From: Hevea brasiliensis | Taxonomy: Eukaryota; Streptophyta; Magnoliopsida; Malpighiales; Euphorbiaceae | Assembly (NCBI RefSeq): GCF_030052815.1 | Contig: NC_079499.1 | Location: forward strand, 72,369,760-72,433,759 | Length of the DNA: 64,000 nucleotides | Direction of reading: 5' to 3' | Shown: piece by piece, positions 57,301 through 64,000 of the stretch | Position numbering within the stretch: the first letter of the stretch is position 1 | Layout of the letters: each line of letters begins with the position of its first letter | Made by a program: the position numbers and the translations under genes | Notes under the pieces: generated by a model | What the model was told of the DNA's origin: nothing | Seen by the model: only the letters and a program-made list of their open reading frames with translations | Databases searched by the model: none

Positions 57301-57834
57301 ATATTGTATGTATCAATGTAAGTTGAGCAGTTATAAATAAATTGTAATAATATTATTTTGGATTTCCTTCTGTATATTTAATATTTATACAAGTGAATTT
57401 CATGTTTTATGCCTTGTGAATGAAGTATTAAATATTTTGAGATGATGAATTTTGATTTGTATTGTGGAATTACTTTGAAGTGATTTGAATTGAGTTGATT
57501 GAGATTTATTGGAGGTTGGGAGTTGTGAAAAATTTTTGGAAGTGTTTTTCTCAGGTATTTGAAGAACTGTTTTCTTCAATTACAAACGGAACTCTGTCAA
57601 AATTTTTATAAAATTTTATGAAAAATTAAAATGGACAAAAATTTTTACTAGTATTTAAACTTTGAATAAATGGTTTTTAATTCCTACCAAAATGCTCACC
57701 ACTTCCAAAATGTAAAAAAATTGTTTTAAAATCCCTTGTAGGGTACTTAATGAGTTATCGGTAGGTGAAGTTCGGTAGTTCATTAAGTATTCTACGGGAT
57801 CATGTTATGCCTTACAGAGGGGTAAGGTGTGACA
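54363..57834 (+). repeat. T LTR 2, without N
   Basis: 3,472 bp, uninterrupted, matching 37329-39834 plus 47992-48931 at roughly 98% by eye. Shows the empty N site at 56890-56894. Has about 25 extra bases near 55371-55400. Contains conserved boxes (54399-54428, 54536-54570, 57131-57185) and hairpins (55653-55676, 55859-55889). Confidence 0.93.
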
Positions 57835-58291
57835 TGTTTTAGTGGTATCAGAGCATGGTTTTTCAATTAATTTTGACTATGTGTATGAATATTTCTTTGA
57901 TAAGTACAACTGCTCAAGTGTCTTTAATTGATACATATGACATATTTACATCATGAATATGCACTAACAGAGGTCAACCTCCTTGTGTTTGATCTCAGGA
58001 AATAGAAAATTTGGGAAAACAGAATGGAAGGAGGAGATCATTCCGAAGAACAATCTGTTGAGGCTGAGGTTCAAGGGGGAGCCCTAGCACTCCAAAACGT
58101 GAGTGGGTCAGCCACTCCAGCTCCTATCTAGCACCGCAGTTCCCTGCTCAGTTTGTACAGCAGATGGCTGCATTTTTCTAGCAAATGGCGGGTAATGTGC
58201 CACCCCAAGTTCAGATGCAAGTACCTATAGCACAACCACAGCCCTCAGCTCGGCAATATGAAAAATTGATGAAATTTGGGGCCACTGAGTT
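57835..58291 (+). pseudogene. gag: Second copy of T primer site, leader and gag start, truncated
   Basis: Primer site at 57843-57854, leader, then ATG 58024 (MEGGDHSEEQ). A one- to two-base loss near 58128 shifts the frame, and a TAG stands in the TTTCTAGCAAATGG context where copy 1 has CAG. It ends in the Gag core at GCCACTGAGTT (about 58291), where H resumes. Confidence 0.88.
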
Positions 58292-59405
58292 AGTATTCGC
58301 ATATACATTTAGTATACATCACCCAATTTATTCTTACACATTTAAACACTTCATCAACACTTTAATCTATCATTTACATGCAAAGATAAACTGTTCCTAT
58401 GGAGTTTCCATGGCTGCCAATAATATACATCTCTCTTAAAACATCAAACTCCAAAAATCTTTCCACAATTCAACTACCCATAACATTCACACAAACTTTA
58501 ATGAAGCAAGCATAAAAAATACCTACTTACTACTTTGGAAACTCTTTAAAACCTTGACTAAACTTGATCTTCTTGCTGCCTATCTACTGCCCAAGTGGTG
58601 TAGAGCAATTTTAGTGAAGGAAAGTGTAAGGAAATTGGCTTACTTCATGCTTGCATGGAGCTTGGCCATGGATGGCCATGGAGGATTCTTCCAAGGGAAA
58701 GTTTGGGCTGGTTTTTTTGGGAGGGTTGAGGAAGATGAAATTCTGTCCAAAATATGCTGGTCACATGTCCACTTAAGTGGAGTTAGTGGACCACTAACTT
58801 AGATTAAGTATTCAATATTCTAAAGTTTTCATATTCCTCATTTAGCTCCTATATTTTGCTATTTAAACTATGTACCGCCAATTTAATTTTTCATGGCATT
58901 TTCCTAGTGTAATATGATTTATTTTTGCTGGACATTTAGGTCAAAAGACAACTCGGGGTGTTAAATGACCACAATGCCCCCGTTTAGGTTGTATTCCCAA
59001 TTTTTCGGTAACACCTAGTTTTATCCGTTTTCTCGATTTCTCACTTTTCTTTGTAGTAATTAATTAATTTTTCTTTGATATTTCTAATGGTATTTACACT
59101 TCAATTGGTCTTTAATTATGTCTTAAAAATATTTTCCAGAGTTCCCCGCAGTCCAGGACTAGTTAACGGTCCATGCCGCAACTTCCCGGTGCGGTCACCT
59201 ATCGCTAGGGTTCTGGGCTCGTTTAACTTGGTTACATTTCATTGCTATTATTTTTCCTTTATTTTTCTTGTACTTTCTTTTCTTGTATTTCATTATTTTA
59301 TGTCTCCTCATCTATATCTAAGTGTAGTTCTAGGCATTCTAGCTGTCCGGACAGACACTGGTCACTGGAACAGTAGAATGCAGTATCGAACATAGGGGTG
59401 TTACA
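58292..59405 (-). repeat. H 5' LTR, part 2 (reverse)
   Basis: Matches 31034-32125. Ends ATAGGGGTGTTACA. Conserved boxes at 59193-59226 and 59342-59373. About 50 bp of H (the equivalent of 30985-31033) is missing at the border with T. Confidence 0.9.
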
Positions 59406-60115
59406 AGGGATGAGTGATGTTGAAGATTAATGAAGTGAAGTGGAAAAATCTATCCTTAAGTGGCCCTTATATACTCCACTAAACCCCACTAACTTAGTTT
59501 AATATTAGTTTTATAATCAATTTTCAATTATCCTAAATTTTTACCCCTTAATTTCCCTTAATCACATTTACACATAATTTCATTTTTCATGTAATTTTTA
59601 AAATTTTATACTACTTATTTTTCATGGACATTTAGGTCAAAAGTCAACTCTAGGTGTCAAATAACCAGAATGCCCCTCTTCGGGTTGTATTTCACATTTT
59701 TCGGTTATACCGATTTAATTCCAAATTCGTCGGTTTCTTTAATTTTTGTTTTCATTTTGTACTAATTCACTAAATTTTCTTTGACATTATCAATGTCAAT
59801 TATACCTCAATAAACCTCTAATTAGGTCCTAAGAATATTTTCGTTTCCATTTCCCACGGTCCTAGGATCGACAATTATCCCCGCCGTAACTTCCCGGTGC
59901 AGTCACCCATCGCTACAGTTCTGGCACGTTTAAACTAGTTATATTTCCTTTCTTTTATTTTCTCTTAATTTTTCTTATATTTTCTTACTATGTTTTTCAT
60001 CAATTTATGTCTCCTCAATATCATTTAAGTATAGTTCTAGACACCTAGCTGTCTAGACAGACACCGGTCATTGGAACAGTAGAATGCGTAGGCTGCTTAA
60101 TATAGGGGTGTTACA
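59406..60115 (-). mobile_element. Element K 3' LTR, fragment 3 (reverse)
   Basis: Starts with the AGGGA duplication and resumes K after H. Ends TATAGGGGTGTTACA. Conserved boxes at 59902-59934 and 60048-60082 match those of H, T and N. Confidence 0.8.
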
Positions 60116-60156
60116 ATTCTCCCCTCCTTAAAAGAAATTTCATCTCGAAATTTTAC
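60116..60156 (-). other. K polypurine tract and conserved pre-PPT run (reverse)
   Basis: ATTCTCCCCTCCTTAAAAG, reading on the minus strand as a purine tract AAGGAGGGGAGAAT before the LTR. The adjoining AAATTTCATCTCGAAATTTT is the chromovirus AAATTTCGAGGACGAAATTT run with small changes. Confidence 0.85.
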
Positions 60157-60189
60157 CTAATTTTAGTTTTTGAATAATTGTGAGTGCTA

Positions 60190-60712
60190 TCTTCTCATGT
60201 CCTCCTCGCGCTCCCAAGTAGCTTCCGGCCTGAGTGATGGTTCCACAACATTTTAACTAATGGTATCTGTTTATTCCTCAGCTGCTTCACCTCATATGCC
60301 AGAATCTCTATAGGTTCTTCCTCTCATGTGAGGTCTGGATTCACCTCAATCTCCTCAACAGGTAGAACATGAGATGGGTCTGATCTATACCTCCTCAACA
60401 TGGATACATGGAATACATTATGTATCCTTTCTAGCTCTGGAGGTAATGCCAATCGATATGCCAGAGGACTTACTCTCTCCAGAACTTCATATGGTCCAAT
60501 GAAGTGAGGAATTAGTTTCCTTTTTCTGCAGAATCTCATAATTTTCTTCCAAGGGGAAACCTTGAGGAATACCTTGTCACCTACTGTGTACTCAATGTCT
60601 CTTCTTTTCAAATCAATATAGGACTTTTGCTGGTCTGATGCAACCTTGAGTCGGTCTCTAACAAGCTTAATTTTCTCCTCTGTCTGCTAAACAATTTCTG
60701 GGTTCTATACCA
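60190..60712 (-). pseudogene. K integrase C-terminus and chromodomain
   Basis: The open part (60611-60324) gives KRRDIEYTVGDKVFLKVSPW, HFIGPYEVLERVSPLAYRLA and HNVFHVSMLRRYRSDPSHVL, close to T. Upstream on the minus strand, a PEIV-stop-QTEEKI and RDRLKVASDQQKS stretch starts at about 60710. Downstream, chromodomain sequence (MLWNHHSG, then a shifted EREED-type end) reaches about 60190. The integrase zinc finger and core are absent. Confidence 0.82.
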
Positions 60713-62058
60713 CAATAATTGTTTCCCCCAAATGTTATTCCTTAGCCCAACTGTCATATCAAAAGTTGGTACCTTTTTACCATTCCCAATAAATTATCTA
60801 CACTGCAATATTACTCTGGATTGGTCCTCTGACCACTCTGGCCAATACTTTCAATATTCATGATATTTCTTTATCACGTTTAAATCTACTATTCAAATTT
60901 TCACTTCTATATTTTCTTTTATCTATCGATATCCTATAACTTATTTTTCACCATTTTGTAATCATTACTTTCTCTTCTACTTAACTATAAACTATCCTTT
61001 AATATCTTAAGAAGGGAGTCTACCAAATTGTCCTTTTTCTCTTGCCATTCAAAAGTTTTGCACGATTATGATCTAATCCATTTTAATCCGTACAATGAGA
61101 GTTGTGCTCTTCCTAAGGAATATCTGAGTTAATGATTTTCTATCACACTACTATTCTCATTAGAACATCATTTCTTAATCATTTTATAAGTTATAATTAT
61201 CATTCATAGCATCCTGTCTCCTTCAGGGGAACAAATCATATTTTATGTCTTACTGCTACACAAATAGAATATTGTTTTACACTAGACTTTAGGCAAAAGG
61301 TCCATTGCAATACTAAAACAATTATAAACCCCATATCAGAGATCGGATAACCTCACCCTATAGGTGCTATCTTTAATTTATGACTATACTAAAATCTCTA
61401 ATCTTATAGCAATTCCTAATGCATTCTAACTCATGCTAGGGTAACTGAGATGTTGACTCTCGCTACCTTCCAAACATGATCTTTCAATATTCTAATTATA
61501 GAGTTTTAAATCCCAAATTAGGATTTTCAAACTCATTTCCATTAATAGAATTCTGCTCTAGCATAATTGTACCAAAGCAGAAGCCACTTGCAACTATTCT
61601 TACCTTGGTGTACTATCGGGTAGTACGTAGCTCTACAGAATAAATCTCAAGTCAGTACTATAATCTGCAGCTTACAACATAAACATCAAGAACATTGCAT
61701 AGTTACTACGATACATCTCAATAGATCACACTTCCTTATTTTTATTTATTTATTTATTTATTATTATTATTTTATTTATTTATTTTTTTCCTTCTCAAGT
61801 CCACTAATATCTTAAACTTATTCTGATTATGGTGTCCACTGATATCTATCAGTCGTCATACCTTTGCCCTACTTTAGGCAACTATATTGCTATAACTCAC
61901 TTTTAGGTCCTCTTGCCTTACACTAAACAGGCACACTAATTAGCTCCACAATTTTATCGTATTATAGGAGATGCCTCTAACTAGCTAACTTTTCTAAAAC
62001 TAATTACAATCACACTTATTGTCGTGGCTCTTATCCTAAAGAATTCATCACTAACAAA
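60713..62058 (-). other. K non-coding spacer shared with H
   Basis: No credible frame. Blocks match H 32330-33160 in order, with the best match around 61560-61740. Contains a TTTA-rich simple repeat at about 61738-61792. I see no reverse transcriptase motif. Confidence 0.7.
61738..61792. repeat. (TTTA)n-like simple repeat
   Basis: A run of TATTTATTTATT and TTATTATTA units, 55 bp, inside the K spacer. H lacks it at the matching point. Confidence 0.9.
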
Positions 62059-62525
62059 TCAAAATTTATTTCCATACAAGGGGATAGCAGTAAAACATAT
62101 AATTTTAATACTAGCATGGGGATGAGTAGGGCCAAAATCAAATAGTACATAATTATTCTTTTCAAAATTTGAGAACATACCGATAATTACATCTAAAATC
62201 TTTGCTTCTTCCCCACGATACATGGTGTACACTCTATCTAGTATACTCCTTTGCTCGGGTTGGTCCATTGTGTTAGGATTACTCGAAGTGTTGTCTCTAC
62301 TTTTGTCTCTACCCCTACTGACTATCGATGTACCTCTAGAATCAGAACCATGGACTGATTCCTCCTGTGTAGTATGTGGCACAGGTCAACATGTTTTAGT
62401 ATAATCTCTGACAAAATGCTCGATTCTACCACAATTGTAACAGGCTCCAATGGCCTTATAACAAATATCCCCGTGTAATTTACCGTAAATGCCACAAGTA
62501 CGGATAGGAAAGAAATTCCTATTAT
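62059..62525 (-). pseudogene. K zinc knuckle and protease start
   Basis: The knuckle near 62400-62480 reads CYNCGRIEHFVRD followed by Tyr where the last Cys is expected. The frame 62382-62059 continues with VYTMYRGEEAKILDVIIGMF and the protease active-site region VLFDFGPTHPHAS; Asp is kept but the following Pro/Ser position is Phe. The domain is cut off after about 25 further residues. Confidence 0.75.
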
Positions 62526-62528
62526 CTG

Positions 62529-62864
62529 TCAATTGGATCTTGGTAGCCTCTGTCCTACTAGTTCATCTCTATCATATCTATGAGTTTGGGGTCCCCCATA
62601 TTCTTTTCTTTTCCCCAAACTACTGCCTGAACTTTGGCCAACAGGCTTCACACCCTTCCCCTTTTCGTGTAACCTTTGTGGGGGTTGGGTATGTAGTTGG
62701 GCTTGGGTTGACAGATTATCAGCCATTTGTTGAAAGAATGTGGCCATTTGCTAGGCCATTTGTGCAGTAATTTGTACAGGTGGGGCTGACGCCGTCGAGC
62801 CTCTGACACTCTGAGGAGTTGGGGCCTCTTTTTGTACGTTAGCTATATCACACTGCTCTACCAT
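62529..62864 (-). pseudogene. gag: K gag with core deleted
   Basis: Start at ATG 62864 (MVEQCDIANVQKEAPTPQS). A TAG lies between AQMA and QMATFFQQMADN, where T has Gln. The frame then jumps from about residue 15 of that stretch directly to the basic tail (GSSLGKRKEYGG). The whole capsid core (about 450 bp, from LMKFGA to ALELERIESE in T) is missing. Confidence 0.8.
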
Positions 62865-63046
62865 TTTATCTCCCTCGTCAATATCTATTCATAGGATTTT
62901 TTATTTCTTAAACAACCAACATAAGGAGATTTCTCCCCATTAGTTCATATTCATGATGTAAATGTACTATATGTATCAAACATTAAGCAATTGTACTTAT
63001 CAAAAAATATTTCAAATTCACAATTTTGAATTTACATTAGAAACTT
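62865..63046 (-). other. K leader
   Basis: Non-coding DNA between primer site and gag start, similar in length to the T leader (48952-49120). Confidence 0.6.
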
Positions 63047-63058
63047 GCTCTGATACCA
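63047..63058 (-). other. K primer-binding site (tRNA-Met type)
   Basis: GCTCTGATACCA, the reverse complement of TGGTATCAGAGC, eight bases from the LTR edge at 63067. Confidence 0.92.
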
Positions 63059-63066
63059 CTAAAACA

Positions 63067-64000
63067 TGTCACACCTTATCCCTCTGTAAGGTATGACATG
63101 ATCTCGTAGTATATCTAATAAATTATCGAACTTCGCCTACCGATAATCTATTAAATATACTACAAGGGATTTTGATAAAGCCAATGCATTTTTAAAATTT
63201 AGCGTAGTGATGAAAATTTATCTTAAGTGTTTTCAACTCAAGGATGTATCATAAAACTTATTTATTAATAATTAGGCATTTTAAAAATTTTGCAGAAAAT
63301 TCACGCAGTTACGACTAAAAATGGATAAAAACAGCTCTTAAATTTACCTGCAAAAGCAATTTATAAAATCTCCCAATCCAATCTCAATAATTGTTAAATC
63401 ATTTCCAGTAATCAACTCAATTCATTTTCGACAAAACTCATCATAAAGGAAATAATTCATTAGTTATAAAATTTAGAAAGAAATTTAAGTACTGCATTCA
63501 TTGGGATAATAAAATTTATTTCACAAACATATACAGGTAAATAAAATTTCTAGATAATATTACAATAATCTGTATTTAATTACATACCAAAATAATATTA
63601 CAAGAGTTTTTGTAAACTGCTCAAACGTGCTTACATACATATAATTACATGATTACATCACAGACTAATGCATATGGGTATACATACAATATACTCAAAA
63701 TTTATCCCAACTTGTCTTCAAGTCGTAGCTTCAAGTGATCTCACTCGGCTGCTCTATCATTTCTTTCACCTCTGACAGTATACAAAGCTATCGCTGAGCG
63801 GTGAACTCAATGGTGCACAACTATAATTTAAAATGTAGTATATTATACTTTGACAAAATCATAACAAAAAGGCTCAAAATATTTGAATTCTTTAAAACCC
63901 ATAAAATCAAAATCAATAGTTCCAATCACATAAATTATTTGATAAATAGCATTTTCTCAAGTAGTAACAAGTTATCCAATTCATAATAAAGCAATTGAAA
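63067..64000 (-). repeat. K 5' LTR (reverse), cut by window end
   Basis: Starts TGTCACACCTTATCCC and resembles the start of the H LTR (28312 onward). The conserved AGCTATCGCTGAG...TGGTGCACAA box is at 63787-63820. It does not overlap the K 3' LTR fragments seen in the window, so pairing rests on position and element layout. Confidence 0.85.

Larger units (their letters stand above)
37329..58291 (+). mobile_element. Element T: Ty3/gypsy chromovirus (Tekay/Del-like), plus strand, partly duplicated and without 3' LTR
   Basis: Seen: LTR 37329-48931 (interrupted by N), primer site, gag-protease-RT-RNase H-integrase-chromodomain to 53760, then a break at 53780 where upstream H flank, the LTR (54363-57834) and the first 457 bp of internal region recur before H resumes at about 58292. 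The gene order with integrase after RNase H and a chromodomain at the end identifies a chromovirus. About 50 bp of H is missing at the right border. A true 3' LTR after pol is not present. Confidence 0.88.
28312..59405 (-). mobile_element. Element H: Ty3/gypsy (chromovirus-type), minus strand, gag only, disrupted by T and N
   Basis: Seen on the minus strand: 5' LTR (59405-58292 plus 37328-34611), primer site (34602-34591), gag (34454-33380), a short protease remnant, a non-coding spacer, PPT and 3' LTR (32125-28312). Flanked by AGGGA on both sides. LTR ends are TGTAACACC...GTGTGACA. The internal region is only about 2.5 kb; reverse transcriptase, RNase H, integrase and chromodomain are absent. 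K has the same layout. Confidence 0.88.
60116..63066 (-). mobile_element. Element K internal region (minus strand), pol mostly replaced
   Basis: On the minus strand: primer site (63058-63047), gag remnant, zinc knuckle and protease start, a 1.3-kb spacer, the integrase C-terminus/chromodomain, and the PPT. RT, RNase H and the integrase core are missing. The layout and spacer match H. Confidence 0.82.

Noticed and set aside
1..64000. Host protein-coding gene, tRNA or rRNA
   Set aside because: No intron-exon structure, tRNA cloverleaf or conserved host domain was recognised. All frames over 100 codons with a family match belong to retrotransposons.

Overview
The window is plant nuclear DNA, most likely from a eudicot, and I find no host gene, tRNA or rRNA in it. 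Almost every base can be assigned to LTR retrotransposons nested inside each other. The evidence for a plant is the AT-rich sequence, Ty3/gypsy chromovirus-type LTRs (TGTAACA...TGTGACA or TGTCACA) with a tRNA-Met primer site (TGGTATCAGAGC), an Athila/Tat-type element with a tRNA-Asp-type primer site (TGGCACCGTTGCCGGAGA), and Ty1/copia elements with plant-type PPTs. I use these names: K, A, C1, C2, H, T and N.

Nesting. K (minus strand, gypsy) is the outermost element. Its 3' LTR is broken into 1-178, 27486-28311 and 59406-60115; its internal region is 60116-63066; its 5' LTR runs from 63067 past the window end. A (plus, Athila-like, 179-27485) sits in K's 3' LTR. Copia C1 (minus) sits inside A at 4972, with target duplication TGTGG. 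Copia C2 (plus, 17489-27055) sits in A's 3' LTR. H (minus, gypsy, 28312-59405, target duplication AGGGA) also sits in K's 3' LTR. T (plus, chromovirus with chromodomain, about 37329-58291) sits in H's 5' LTR. N (plus, 39835-47986, target duplication ACCTC) sits in T's LTR.

Two regions are not simple insertions. A 2.2-kb piece of A plus a copia LTR (2747-7069) is repeated at 11611-15944. H flank, T LTR and the start of T gag (36747-49390) are repeated, without N, at 53780-58291. In both cases a long version of an insertion is followed directly by a shorter version of the same insertion with its left flank repeated. This could be real tandem duplication or two haplotypes joined by the assembler.

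Coding content. No element is clearly intact. T keeps one frame from gag to integrase, broken almost only by stops that look like C-to-T or G-to-A changes. C1 keeps a 534-codon reverse transcriptase frame. H and K keep gag (good in H) but have lost most of pol and share a non-coding spacer instead. A has lost reverse transcriptase, RNase H and the integrase core. N has 3.9-kb LTRs around only 355 bp of non-coding internal DNA. T, C1 or relatives elsewhere in the genome would have to supply enzymes for these defective elements. That trans-supply is inference.
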